Assembly: GCA_049889175.1 (NCBI GenBank)
Contig: JBMHDW010000001.1
Span: 124,001-188,000, forward strand
Length of the DNA: 64,000 nt
Origin: JBMHDW01 sp049889175
GTDB lineage: Bacteria; Pseudomonadota; Gammaproteobacteria; Comchoanobacterales; Comchoanobacteraceae
Direction: 5' to 3'
Position numbers and translations under genes: made by a program. Below, piece by piece: positions 1 to 8,905 of this stretch; within the stretch, counting starts at the first letter, position 1; each line of letters begins with the position of its first letter. The notes below the pieces were generated by a model. The model made no database searches. It saw only the letters and a program-made list of their open reading frames with translations, and was not told the origin of the DNA.

Positions 1-48
1 ACCAGCACCAACAATCAGCACATCACAAGTAAGTGTTTGTTCATCCAT
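1..48 (-). CDS. Electron transfer flavoprotein-ubiquinone oxidoreductase, N-terminal fragment
   Basis: Only the first 16 codons are in the window; the gene continues off the left edge on the minus strand. They read MDEQTLTCDVLIVGAG, the opening beta strand and start of the GxGxxG dinucleotide-binding loop of an FAD flavoprotein. Because etfB-etfA start 100 bases away in the opposite direction, ETF-QO, which passes electrons from ETF to the quinone pool, is the most likely identity. Another FAD-dependent oxidoreductase cannot be excluded from 16 residues. Confidence 0.6.
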   Translation of the reverse strand, partial: MDEQTLTCDVLIVGAG

Positions 49-148
49 TAGGGCAGTATACGTGAGTTCTAATAAGATTGCACCCTTAGTTAGACTTGTC
101 TTTACAGGATAGACATTATAACATATAAACAATTGAAAATGGATCATC

Positions 149-895
149 ATGAAACCCAAAAAAATTCTTATTCCTTGCAAAATGTGCATTGATTATAACG
201 TCGCAATACGCATTAAACCTGATGGAAGCGGCATCAATACAGATCAAGTAAAAATGTCCATGAATCCCTTTGATGCTATTGCTGTTGAGGCAGCTGTGCA
301 ATTAAACGAACAAGGTATTGTTGATGATATTTGTTTGATTCATATCGGACCTAAAGAATCTGAGGCGATGTTGCGCTACGGACTGGCTTTAGGTGCCCAT
401 CGTGCTATTCATATTGAGTCAGAAGCCATGCCAGAACCCTTTCATGTGGCACAAATAATTAAATCTTATGCATCACATTATGATTGCATTTTAATGGGGA
501 AATTAGCCATTGACGGCGATCATAGTCAAGTAGGTTCATTGCTTGCAGGCATGCTCGAATGGCCACAAGCAACTTGCGCCTCTAACATAGATTTTCGTGA
601 TGATCATGCAATCATTGAATGTGAAGTTGACAGTGGTATTCAAGTTAAAAAAACCTTGCTTCCAGCTGTAATCACAACAGATCTTCGACTGAATGAGCCT
701 CGCTATGCCACATTACCTAATATCATGAAAGCTAGGCAAAAACCGATTGAAAGATTTCCCATATCACAGTTGAGTCATTCTTTAGAACAGCACACAATAA
801 TCACTTACACCGGGGAGCCTCAAACCAGAAAACCTGGTGTTATTGCTCAAGATTGGCAACAATTTTTAAGCTTACTCAAGGAGCATGGCTTATGA
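149..895 (+). CDS. etfB: Electron transfer flavoprotein beta subunit
   Basis: 248 residues, the usual length of EtfB. The N-terminus (KILIPCKMCIDYNVAIRIKP) and the following NPFDAIAVEAAVQL stretch match the family's conserved start, where AMP is bound. EtfB pairs with EtfA to make the soluble FAD/AMP heterodimer that collects electrons from acyl-CoA and other dehydrogenases. The start at 149 gives the family N-terminus; an ATG at 139 is in another frame. The stop overlaps the etfA start as ATGA, so the subunits are translationally coupled. Confidence 0.93.
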   Translation: MKPKKILIPCKMCIDYNVAIRIKPDGSGINTDQVKMSMNPFDAIAVEAAVQLNEQGIVDDICLIHIGPKESEAMLRYGLALGAHRAIHIESEAMPEPFHVAQIIKSYASHYDCILMGKLAIDGDHSQVGSLLAGMLEWPQATCASNIDFRDDHAIIECEVDSGIQVKKTLLPAVITTDLRLNEPRYATLPNIMKARQKPIERFPISQLSHSLEQHTIITYTGEPQTRKPGVIAQDWQQFLSLLKEHGL

Positions 896-1821
896 AAACA
901 TTAATGGTGACACACCCTCAATGCGATATAAGTAGTTTAAAAAAACTCGTTAGCGCTCTTAAGCCACAATCATCTCATCTTGATGCGATCGTTTTAGCTG
1001 AACAAAATCATACTGATGTTGCTACATCACTGAGTTCATGCCACCCCATAAAGCACATTGAATGCATCACAAACACAACAAATCACCTCACTCCTGAATG
1101 GGCTGCTGATTGCCTCAAACTCTATATATCTCAATATGATCGAATCGCAATGATTTCAGATGCTTTTGGCAAACAAACCATACCACGACTCGGAGGTATA
1201 TGCCAAATCGCACCCATCACTGAAGTGATCGAATGCATTGATGAAAGAACTTTTAAAAGACCAATCTATGCTGGTGATGCGATTGAAACCATCCAACTGA
1301 CCAAAACACAACCTCAATTATTGACCTTTAGAATAGCGGCCATTGATGATTGTACCAGCAAACAATCACCCATAAATATTGCTTTTAAGGAACATTCTTA
1401 TAATCACCAAAGCGAAATTATTTCTGAAACTGCCATTGATAAACTCAAACCTGAGCTCAGTAGTGCTTCATGTGTGGTTTCTGGTGGACGAGGTTTGGGT
1501 TCTAAAGAAGGCTTTGCAACCATCATTCCACTAGCTAATCGGCTGGGAGCTGCTGTTGGCGCATCTCGTGCAGCCGTTGATCTTGACTATACCACCAATG
1601 ACCATCAAGTTGGACAAACAGGTAAAATCATCGCCCCAAATCACTACATTGCCCTTGGTATATCAGGTGCAGTACAGCATTTAGCTGGCATGAAAGATAG
1701 TCGCTGCATAATTGCCATAAATACAGATCCTGACGCGCCTATTTTTCAATATGCCGATATCGGCCTGGTTGCTGATGTTCATGATATTATCCCAAAATGG
1801 ATTGATTTCTTAAAAGAATAA
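892..1821 (+). CDS. etfA: Electron transfer flavoprotein alpha subunit
   Basis: 309 residues. The C-terminal FAD-binding domain is clear: a VVSGGRGLGSKEGF segment, then GAAVGASRAAVD, GQTGKIIAPNHYIALGISGAVQH and a late INTDPDAPIF motif, all typical of EtfA. The start at 892 is chosen over an in-frame ATG at 853 because it has AAGGAG eight bases upstream, begins with a typical EtfA strand and gives the ATGA coupling to etfB. With EtfB it forms the electron carrier that reduces ETF-QO. Confidence 0.93.
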   Translation: MKTLMVTHPQCDISSLKKLVSALKPQSSHLDAIVLAEQNHTDVATSLSSCHPIKHIECITNTTNHLTPEWAADCLKLYISQYDRIAMISDAFGKQTIPRLGGICQIAPITEVIECIDERTFKRPIYAGDAIETIQLTKTQPQLLTFRIAAIDDCTSKQSPINIAFKEHSYNHQSEIISETAIDKLKPELSSASCVVSGGRGLGSKEGFATIIPLANRLGAAVGASRAAVDLDYTTNDHQVGQTGKIIAPNHYIALGISGAVQHLAGMKDSRCIIAINTDPDAPIFQYADIGLVADVHDIIPKWIDFLKE

Positions 1822-1865
1822 TCACATTAATTGTCCGAACCTTTATGCTGTGTTAATTTAGTATA

Positions 1866-3470
1866 ATGGTCACTAAAATAACAATCGATGTATTCATGGC
1901 TTGGTTTGCCACAGCTTATCAATGTCTAATATTAACATCATCTATTCAAGCCTCAATAGCATTAGCCACCTTGCTCTATACCTATTTTTGTATACGCATT
2001 TTTATGGTTTTAACTTTTGGCAAATACGATACAAACTCCCTCAAATTTATTTTACCATACTGCGGCATATTGATATTAATACCATGGCTAAGTCAAAATA
2101 TCCCACTGCTTGCTTTGTTAATTTTGAATGCAATCACCTTAACGTATTTATACTTTGATACAAGCATCTTAAATACACATCATACAGGTCAATTAGCTCT
2201 TAGCTGGCGAATAAAGCATCTTATTGATCGACAATCAGCAATGAAACAATGCCATCATTATTTCTCAATGATTAAACCCATGCACGAACACCCCGTTTTA
2301 AAATACTTATATCATTTGGTGCCAGATTTTAGAGCACTTATTGTCATACCGCTAGATTATGATAGAACAGATTTTTGGAAACAAAAAGATAACCAGAATA
2401 ATAATGTCTTTCATTGCTTAAGCAAATTATCCTCAGAAAAACCAAAAGATTACTTATCTATCAAATTATTTCTGGATGAGACATTTCCTCAACACAAAGA
2501 ATTATTCAGTCAACTGTGCCAAGCGACTAATGATGATCACCAGAAGCCACTACTACCCCTAAAAATCTTAACGCCCAATCAACATCAATCCAAATCAAAC
2601 AAACCTATAGATAACCACTCTAATAAACGATACTTGGAAAAAACATTCCCTCAGCATAAAAAATTATTCAGCAAACTCTCTGACATCAAAGATGACAAAC
2701 TTCAGCCTTCATCAGATCTAACAAGAACACCATCTGCTCAAAATAAAAGCTTATTAGTTAACTCAGAAACCTCCCACGAGGTCGTAAAACCAGCCCAACC
2801 CACAAGCATAATTAAAACCGAAAATATTATTAATAAAGCAAATTGCCTAATGCATAATCAACACGATAAAAACCCACACCCCAGCAAAGAAAAAGATGAC
2901 ATTCAATATATGATTGATATGGTCAACGATACAATCAATTTTAGCGAATCTTTTTTCTCATCGATAGAGTGCTCATCTAACCCTTTAAAATTTGCAATCG
3001 ATGAAGATGACAATGATCTATCTGAGGCCTATCAGTTATTAAAAAACGATCCTGACTTTATCAATAAGGTTTTTTACGATGATGGTAAAGAAACAACACC
3101 ATTACATTATGCAATTAAACATAAAAAATATCATCTGATTGATTATTTTATTCAACGCAATGCGAACACTAATATTTGGGATGGTGATTCTAAATACCCC
3201 CACGAATTACTCCAAGATTGGGAGAATGAAAATCTAGCCGAACAACTCTATTCCTCACCACTACATAAAGCTATCACTAATGACAAAGAAGAGATTGCCA
3301 TCAGGTTGATTAAAAAAAATCAATTTTTATTCAATCTTAACCATAACGGCCTTACTCCTCTTCAACTTGCAGAAAAACTTAATAAGAATCGATTAATACA
3401 AGAAATCAAAGAGCAGTTATCTGAAATATCAAAAACAACTGAAGAACCCCATAGCATTGATTATATTTGA
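1866..3470 (+). CDS. Orphan membrane-anchored protein with C-terminal ankyrin-like repeats
   Basis: Up to 534 residues. About 110 N-terminal residues are strongly hydrophobic (three likely membrane helices), followed by a long polar, low-complexity stretch. Residues about 380-520 resemble ankyrin repeats (TTPLHYAIKHKKYHLIDYFI, SPLHKAITNDKEEIAIRLI, GLTPLQLAEKLNK). A short motif is duplicated in the linker (TFPQHKELFSQL, TFPQHKKLFSKL). The start is uncertain: a TATAAT at 1862-1867 overlaps the first ATG and no ribosome site is visible, so the ATG at 1896 may be used. The architecture suggests a host-directed or scaffold protein; the function is unknown. Confidence 0.7.
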   Translation: MVTKITIDVFMAWFATAYQCLILTSSIQASIALATLLYTYFCIRIFMVLTFGKYDTNSLKFILPYCGILILIPWLSQNIPLLALLILNAITLTYLYFDTSILNTHHTGQLALSWRIKHLIDRQSAMKQCHHYFSMIKPMHEHPVLKYLYHLVPDFRALIVIPLDYDRTDFWKQKDNQNNNVFHCLSKLSSEKPKDYLSIKLFLDETFPQHKELFSQLCQATNDDHQKPLLPLKILTPNQHQSKSNKPIDNHSNKRYLEKTFPQHKKLFSKLSDIKDDKLQPSSDLTRTPSAQNKSLLVNSETSHEVVKPAQPTSIIKTENIINKANCLMHNQHDKNPHPSKEKDDIQYMIDMVNDTINFSESFFSSIECSSNPLKFAIDEDDNDLSEAYQLLKNDPDFINKVFYDDGKETTPLHYAIKHKKYHLIDYFIQRNANTNIWDGDSKYPHELLQDWENENLAEQLYSSPLHKAITNDKEEIAIRLIKKNQFLFNLNHNGLTPLQLAEKLNKNRLIQEIKEQLSEISKTTEEPHSIDYI

Positions 3471-3519
3471 CAAAAAAATAAAAATGAATATAATATAGCC
3501 AATTATTACGAAAAAAATC

Positions 3520-4608
3520 ATGAAAAAAACATATAAAATAATACTTATCCTACTTTGCTTTGTACAACCCTTTATTGGTATTCCCGCCTTCATTTATATC
3601 TATTGGAAACTTCATCAAAATCTCAAATTTGTGAGATCTGTCTTGGCAACCAACGAACCTTATGATGCATCAAAAGCAAATGATGCCATGAAAAATATTA
3701 TTAAGTTTGCTAAACATGGCCATAAAAAATCCATCAAATGCTGTAACTATTATTATTTTCAAATCATGAACAATAAACTAACACAACCTATTTTTCTCTT
3801 TGAGAATGATGTGGAAGACATTAAAAACTTATATTATCAATCTACCCCCTTTGATAAAAAAACCAGTCTATTTGATTACATTAAACCTGATTGTCCAACT
3901 GAAATATGCTCTGGTGATCATTTAACTTGGATTGTTGTACCGAATGCGACACCTGAGGCAATTAAGTCTGCTCTTGGATGGAATAAACTAGGTGATTGTA
4001 ATTGGCATGGTTTATCTGAGTGCCTTAGTTGGATTGATTTCCCATTTACTTATTTTGAAGATGAAATATCAGGAGAAAGGATTCATAAATCACACTTCAA
4101 AAAATTAAAAGAATATGGACGATCTGGGCTTTTTATTTCACCGAGCATCAATAATTCATGTTTAATCATTGATTTCCAGGATATTCTGGGCCATCATCAC
4201 CAATTAGAAAATCATCTTATGGAACACTTAAGCCACATATTTGGTAAAGCTACGTTATTCATAAAAGATGAACGAGTAGATGAGATCTGGTATAGCATAT
4301 TTGAACGTGGCATCTGCACCCGAAAAACACAATGGTGTACTTTCTCAAACAACGTTAAAACCACAGGCCAACTGACCTCAGAGGAAAAAAAATGTGGCAT
4401 GCAACAAATATCTACCAAAGAAGCAATTGTTCCTCAATTAGATGACGAAGAAAACAATAGCTACAAAGCTGTTTTTGATGACTTTGCAGAGCAATTTGGT
4501 CCACATCCTACTCGCCTCAATAAGCATAGCATAGATCCTAGTTTGGGTATCATCCTGCAAATGCCTGAAATAAAGAATGATGTTGACCAAAATAACCATG
4601 AAGATTAA
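3520..4608 (+). CDS. Orphan protein with N-terminal membrane anchor
   Basis: 362 residues, not recognised. A basic start (MKKTYK) is followed by about 25 hydrophobic residues, then a long soluble region rich in aromatic residues, His and Cys (KCCNYYYFQ near residue 75). The C-terminal tail is acidic. No catalytic motif was recognised. It lies 49 bases after the ankyrin-like gene in the same direction, with similar composition and no clear ribosome-binding site, so the two may be one accessory unit. The long uninterrupted frame supports a real gene. Confidence 0.65.
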   Translation: MKKTYKIILILLCFVQPFIGIPAFIYIYWKLHQNLKFVRSVLATNEPYDASKANDAMKNIIKFAKHGHKKSIKCCNYYYFQIMNNKLTQPIFLFENDVEDIKNLYYQSTPFDKKTSLFDYIKPDCPTEICSGDHLTWIVVPNATPEAIKSALGWNKLGDCNWHGLSECLSWIDFPFTYFEDEISGERIHKSHFKKLKEYGRSGLFISPSINNSCLIIDFQDILGHHHQLENHLMEHLSHIFGKATLFIKDERVDEIWYSIFERGICTRKTQWCTFSNNVKTTGQLTSEEKKCGMQQISTKEAIVPQLDDEENNSYKAVFDDFAEQFGPHPTRLNKHSIDPSLGIILQMPEIKNDVDQNNHED

Positions 4609-4674
4609 TACCATCAGTGCGTAATATTGGTTGGAATATTTGACAAACTAGTTGATGATACCTAGGATAAAGAA

Positions 4675-5607
4675 ATGTTCCGTTATGAAATTTTATCACC
4701 CATTAATAAGAGCCTTGAGCACGAGCTACGTCAACAAGTCACCTACCTCAAACAGTGCGCAACAAAAACATTAGTGGCTACACCAAATGCTCTGAATGTT
4801 TTCTTTGACAAACACAATTTGGCTTATGCAAAAATTGAAACACCTTTATGGCTTACTCAATATACGCTTCCTAAAAGTGATATTGATATAAGTATGATAC
4901 TAGGCCCATGTGGCTTTGAAAGTAGAGATATGACTCTTGAAGTCGCAGCCTTTCTACATGACAATAATTTAAAAACACTTCGAGGTGGTTGTTTCAAACC
5001 CAGAACTTCACCATACTCATTTCAAGGTTATGGTTATCAAGCCTTGCCATGGCTAGTCGATGCCAAAGAACGCTACGGACTTCATGTTGTTAGTGAAATT
5101 ACCGACATTCAACAACTTCAAGCCACTCAGCATGTCTTTGATGTGATTCAAATTGGCAGCCGGAATATGAGCTCTTTTGCTCTAATTCAAGCAGCAGCTC
5201 AGCAACAAAAACCTATTATTCTGAAAAGAGGTTTCAGTGCTACTTACAAAGAATGGTTATTGGCAGCAGAATATGCTCTTCTTTACGGCGCAACAGAAGT
5301 TATTTTATGCGAGAGAGGCATTAGAAGCTTTGAGCCGAGTACTCGATTTACTTTTGACATATGCGCAATCCCCAGCATACAAGAGCAATCATCTCTGCGT
5401 ATTATCGCTGACCCATCTCACGCTTGTGGACACAAACATTTAATTCCATCTGTCAGCCGTGCCGCCTTAGCCGCCGGTGCTGATGGCCTCATGATTGAAA
5501 TGCATCCTAACCCTAAAGCTGCACTCAGTGATGCCGATCAAGCACTTAACCCCAAAGAAATGCAATATCTTCTGAACACTTTAAAACCCGGAGTAACTCA
5601 TGATTAA
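4675..5607 (+). CDS. 3-deoxy-7-phosphoheptulonate (DAHP) synthase, type I beta
   Basis: 310 residues. It condenses phosphoenolpyruvate and erythrose 4-phosphate, the first step of the shikimate pathway. The motifs GPCGFES near residue 81, LRGGCFKPRTSPYSFQG near 106, ILKRGFSATYKEW near 185, CERGIRSFE near 213 and ADPSHACGHK near 248 are those of the Bacillus AroA/Thermotoga-like subfamily rather than the E. coli AroFGH type. The N-terminal 75 residues may be a small regulatory domain. AGGA lies upstream of the start. The stop overlaps the next gene by 8 bases. Confidence 0.92.
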   Translation: MFRYEILSPINKSLEHELRQQVTYLKQCATKTLVATPNALNVFFDKHNLAYAKIETPLWLTQYTLPKSDIDISMILGPCGFESRDMTLEVAAFLHDNNLKTLRGGCFKPRTSPYSFQGYGYQALPWLVDAKERYGLHVVSEITDIQQLQATQHVFDVIQIGSRNMSSFALIQAAAQQQKPIILKRGFSATYKEWLLAAEYALLYGATEVILCERGIRSFEPSTRFTFDICAIPSIQEQSSLRIIADPSHACGHKHLIPSVSRAALAAGADGLMIEMHPNPKAALSDADQALNPKEMQYLLNTLKPGVTHD

Positions 5608-6616
5608 AACTGTAGCAATTACTGGTGGCAGCGGTTATATTGCCTTATGGGTTGTCCAATATTGTTTGGAACAAAACCTCGTTGTTCATGCGACTGTTCG
5701 TGATCTCACAAATCCAGAAAAATTAGAAGGATTAAAAACGTTACAAACTCGATTTCCTAAACAACTTCACCTATTTCAGGCTGATTTGCTAAAACAAGGA
5801 AGCTTCGATGCTGCGTTTCATGGTGTTGATGCTGTGATACATACAGCTTCGCCCGTTGACCTGACCAGCAAGGATCCAGAAACTGATCTTATGAAACCAG
5901 CAGTCGATGGAACTCAAAATGTATTTTCTTCCATTATAAAAAACCCCAGCATTAAAAAATGTGTTATGACATCTAGCATCGCTGCAATTCGAAGCTCCCA
6001 CTCGTCTAAGCCTGTGCTAACCGAAGAAGATTGGAATGATGATCAAGAACCTTGCTATGCTACCAGCAAAGCCAAAGCAGAACGTTTAGCTTGGTCTCTT
6101 GCCAAGAAACATCATATCAATTTAATCACCATAAACCCAAGTGTTGTTCTTGGACCGTCGCTATCATCTCGGGTAGATGCCTCAAGCCATCAACTCATCG
6201 CACCACTACTGAATGGACAGTTTAAATGGGGCATTGTTAACATGACATTCAACGTTGTTGATGTGCGTGAAGTAGCTTTAGCACATATCAATGCTTTATT
6301 TGATGATAATGCAAAAGGAAGATATATTCTTGCCAGTGGCCAGTTAACATCATGGCAAGCGGCTAAATATCTAAAAAAGCACCTTAAACATCATCATTTA
6401 CCGCGTTTTGTATTACCTAATTGGCTTGTCATAGCTGTTGGACCACTTATAACTGGCATCTCTCGTGACGTTATAAGACGCTATCTATCGTCAACGGCTG
6501 ATTATGACGCGTCCAAAAGCGTCTCATCTCTTAACATCAATTACCGTTCTCCTGAACAATCTTTATTAGATCATGCACAATGCCTTCTTCAAATACTGCC
6601 CGAATCCTTCAAATAG
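5600..6616 (+). CDS. NAD(P)-dependent epimerase/reductase, extended SDR (dihydroflavonol reductase-like)
   Basis: 338 residues with a Rossmann start TGGSGYIALWVVQYCLEQ (glycine motif near residue 9), DAVIHTASPVDL at about 78, SSIAAIRSS with the catalytic Ser region near 125, and YATSKAKAERLAW (YxxxK) near 152, followed by NPSVVLGP. This layout is typical of dihydroflavonol-4-reductase/cinnamoyl-CoA reductase-like proteins. The substrate cannot be inferred. The start overlaps the DAHP synthase stop by 8 bases and the end overlaps the biotin ligase by 37, so the genes form one unit. Confidence 0.85.
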   Translation: MIKTVAITGGSGYIALWVVQYCLEQNLVVHATVRDLTNPEKLEGLKTLQTRFPKQLHLFQADLLKQGSFDAAFHGVDAVIHTASPVDLTSKDPETDLMKPAVDGTQNVFSSIIKNPSIKKCVMTSSIAAIRSSHSSKPVLTEEDWNDDQEPCYATSKAKAERLAWSLAKKHHINLITINPSVVLGPSLSSRVDASSHQLIAPLLNGQFKWGIVNMTFNVVDVREVALAHINALFDDNAKGRYILASGQLTSWQAAKYLKKHLKHHHLPRFVLPNWLVIAVGPLITGISRDVIRRYLSSTADYDASKSVSSLNINYRSPEQSLLDHAQCLLQILPESFK

Positions 6617-7506
6617 ATACATGTCTTAGACAATTAAGCACTCAGAAAAAGATTCAGTGGCACGAGCTGAATCTTAATCCCAGTGAATTACTACCACTGC
6701 TAGATGACTTTGGTTTAGTCTACGTATCCAATAAAGACAACCTACTGCTTTTGGGAATCAAGAACGCCAACGACCCAACATTAGTTGATCCGCTAGATTT
6801 CATGGATATGAGCCCCCGCCTGAACACACTACCTCAATTAAATAAACTTTTTTTCTATTATACTGATTCAACAATCAATCAAACCTCAATGATAGTAGCC
6901 CCTGGTATTTGTTGTGCAGAATATCAAAGTTTGGGACAGGGGCAACGAGGCAATAACTGGGTATCAACTTTTGCTGATAACCTCCTCTGCACTCTAAAAC
7001 TACCCAAGACACACCAACCACAACTATTAACTCGACATGTCGCCCTGGTTATGTGCCAAACATTATCAACCTTATTTCCCAATATTTGCTTTCGCATTAA
7101 ATACCCCAATGATTTATTTGTGGATGGTTATAAAATAGCAGGCATCTTAGTACATCTTAAAGAAGATCATGTCTTGATAAGCTTTGGCCTTAATGTCAAT
7201 ATGCTCGATGCTGCTATTGATCAACCTTGGACCAGCTTGCGTCGATTAACTGGCACTCGGCATAACAGGGGCTTACTACTTGACCATTTAGCACATGAAC
7301 TTACCCAGCAATTACACCTAAAAACGCTTGATTTCAAAACCCTTAACTCTTATGATATGTGCATGAATAAACCAGTTTATATCACTAAAAGCCCTGAAGA
7401 AATTGGCATTGGCAAAGGTTTTATTTCACGTGGAACTTATCTGATACAATTTCCGAGAGGCTTCTATGAATTGACACCAAATGACCGCTTGAGAATCTTA
7501 ACATGA
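6580..7506 (+). CDS. birA: Biotin-[acetyl-CoA carboxylase] ligase (BirA family), atypical biotin loop
   Basis: 308 residues. It activates biotin to biotinyl-AMP and transfers it to a carrier protein lysine. The first 65 residues may be a degenerate N-terminal winged-helix domain. The catalytic core shows AEYQSLGQGQRGNNW near residue 110, IKYPNDLFVDGYKIAGILVH near 170 and ISFGLNVNM. In E. coli BirA the loop is GRGRRG; here it is GQGQRG, so the arginine matching E. coli R118 is Gln. It overlaps the SDR gene upstream and map downstream (4 bases). Confidence 0.85.
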   Translation: MPSSNTARILQIDTCLRQLSTQKKIQWHELNLNPSELLPLLDDFGLVYVSNKDNLLLLGIKNANDPTLVDPLDFMDMSPRLNTLPQLNKLFFYYTDSTINQTSMIVAPGICCAEYQSLGQGQRGNNWVSTFADNLLCTLKLPKTHQPQLLTRHVALVMCQTLSTLFPNICFRIKYPNDLFVDGYKIAGILVHLKEDHVLISFGLNVNMLDAAIDQPWTSLRRLTGTRHNRGLLLDHLAHELTQQLHLKTLDFKTLNSYDMCMNKPVYITKSPEEIGIGKGFISRGTYLIQFPRGFYELTPNDRLRILT

Positions 7507-8309
7507 CCCTTAAACACTATCAAAAAAGCCCTGATGCTATTAAGTTAATGCGTGAAGCATGCCAAATGGCTGCTGATGTATTGGTTATGATCGAACCGCA
7601 TATAAAACCTGGAGTTACCACGCTTGAATTAAATGATTTATGCCATGATTACATGGTTAATACACTTAACGTTATTCCTGCACCTCTCAACTACAAGGGT
7701 TTTCCTAAATCGATTTGCACATCGGTAAATCATGTCATCTGTCATGGCATCCCTAATGAAAAGCCCCTAAAAGATGGCGACATTCTCAATATTGATGTTA
7801 CTGTCATTCATCAAGGTTATCACGGCGATACTTCAAGAATGTTTGCTGTAGGGAAGCCCAGCATTAAAGCAAAGCGATTAATGAACGTAGCTCAAGAATC
7901 ATTATACCTCGGTATACAAATGGTTAAACCTGGTGCCTCTTTAAGAGCAATAGGTGCAGCTATTGAGCGCTATGCATCAAAATTCAATTACAGCTCTGTG
8001 CATGAATACTGTGGCCATGGCATTGGCACTTCATTTCATGAGTCAGGCTTTCAAGTTCTTCATTATAATGCAATTGAATCCCCTGATCACAAGCTTCTCC
8101 CTGGGCTAACCTTCACGATTGAACCGATGATCAATGGTGGCAAACGGTTTGTTAGAAATCATTCCGATGGTTGGACTGTATCTACCAAAGATAGGTCACT
8201 CTCCTGCCAATGGGAGCATACACTTTTAGTGACTGATACTGGTGTTGAAATACTAACCCTTAGGCCTGATGAAGATATAAATCACATCATGTCAACCAAG
8301 AGATCTTGA
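7503..8309 (+). CDS. map: Methionine aminopeptidase, type I
   Basis: 268 residues, the usual bacterial length. It removes the initiator methionine from nascent proteins. The five metal ligands are visible in context: NIDVTVIHQGYHGDTSRMF (two Asp), CGHGIGTSFHESG (His), TFTIEPMI (Glu) and QWEHTLLV (Glu). The ATG overlaps the biotin ligase stop as ATGA, implying coupling. Confidence 0.95.
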   Translation: MTLKHYQKSPDAIKLMREACQMAADVLVMIEPHIKPGVTTLELNDLCHDYMVNTLNVIPAPLNYKGFPKSICTSVNHVICHGIPNEKPLKDGDILNIDVTVIHQGYHGDTSRMFAVGKPSIKAKRLMNVAQESLYLGIQMVKPGASLRAIGAAIERYASKFNYSSVHEYCGHGIGTSFHESGFQVLHYNAIESPDHKLLPGLTFTIEPMINGGKRFVRNHSDGWTVSTKDRSLSCQWEHTLLVTDTGVEILTLRPDEDINHIMSTKRS

Positions 8310-8311
8310 AT

Positions 8312-8905
8312 ATGTCATCCATCGTTTTTGCAACCCACAATTTGGGCAAGCTTAATGAAGCACGAAACATATTAACCCAATTTGATATTGTAGATACCCA
8401 AAAACTCAATATTCCTGATGTTGCTGAAACAGGATCAACCTATGTTGAAAACGCCCTCATTAAAGCAAAAAATGCATGTCAATTTACATCATTACCTGTA
8501 TTTGCAGATGACTCAGGTCTAGAAATAGATGCACTGGATGGTCGCCCTGGCCTATATTCAGCTCGCTACATTAAAGCCAATGACTTTGATGCCAATATTG
8601 CTGGCATTCTTGAGGAAATGAAAGACATACCATGGGCCAAGCGAACCGCAAGATTTCGCTCTGTTGTTGTCTATTTAAGGCACCTTAAAGATCCTGCACC
8701 TGTTATTGTTGAAGCTACTTGGTCTGGTATAATCACTGAAGAGCATCACCAAAAGACTCACGGGTTTGGTTATGATCCTATTTTCTGGCTAACAGAACAT
8801 CAAATGACGGCAAGTGAGATGCACCCAGATACAAAGAACAAACTATCTCATAGGGGCCAAGTTCTCAAAAAACTTGCTCAAAAATTAAATGATGTAAGGG
8901 CTTAA
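8312..8905 (+). CDS. rdgB: dITP/XTP pyrophosphatase (RdgB/HAM1)
   Basis: 197 residues. It hydrolyses non-canonical purine nucleoside triphosphates (ITP, dITP, XTP) to keep them out of DNA and RNA. Family motifs: ATHNLGKLNEA at the start, FADDSGLEIDALDGRPGLYSA, HGFGYDPIFW and KNKLSHRGQ near the end. The ATG at 8312 gives the normal N-terminus; a TTG at 8306 overlaps the map stop and is less likely. The 3' end overlaps the convergent minus-strand gene by 21 bases. Confidence 0.94.
   Translation: MSSIVFATHNLGKLNEARNILTQFDIVDTQKLNIPDVAETGSTYVENALIKAKNACQFTSLPVFADDSGLEIDALDGRPGLYSARYIKANDFDANIAGILEEMKDIPWAKRTARFRSVVVYLRHLKDPAPVIVEATWSGIITEEHHQKTHGFGYDPIFWLTEHQMTASEMHPDTKNKLSHRGQVLKKLAQKLNDVRA

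Noticed and set aside
853..891. Longer etfA start at 853
   Set aside because: The extra 13 residues lie inside etfB, are unlike EtfA N-termini, and the ATG at 892 has a good ribosome site.
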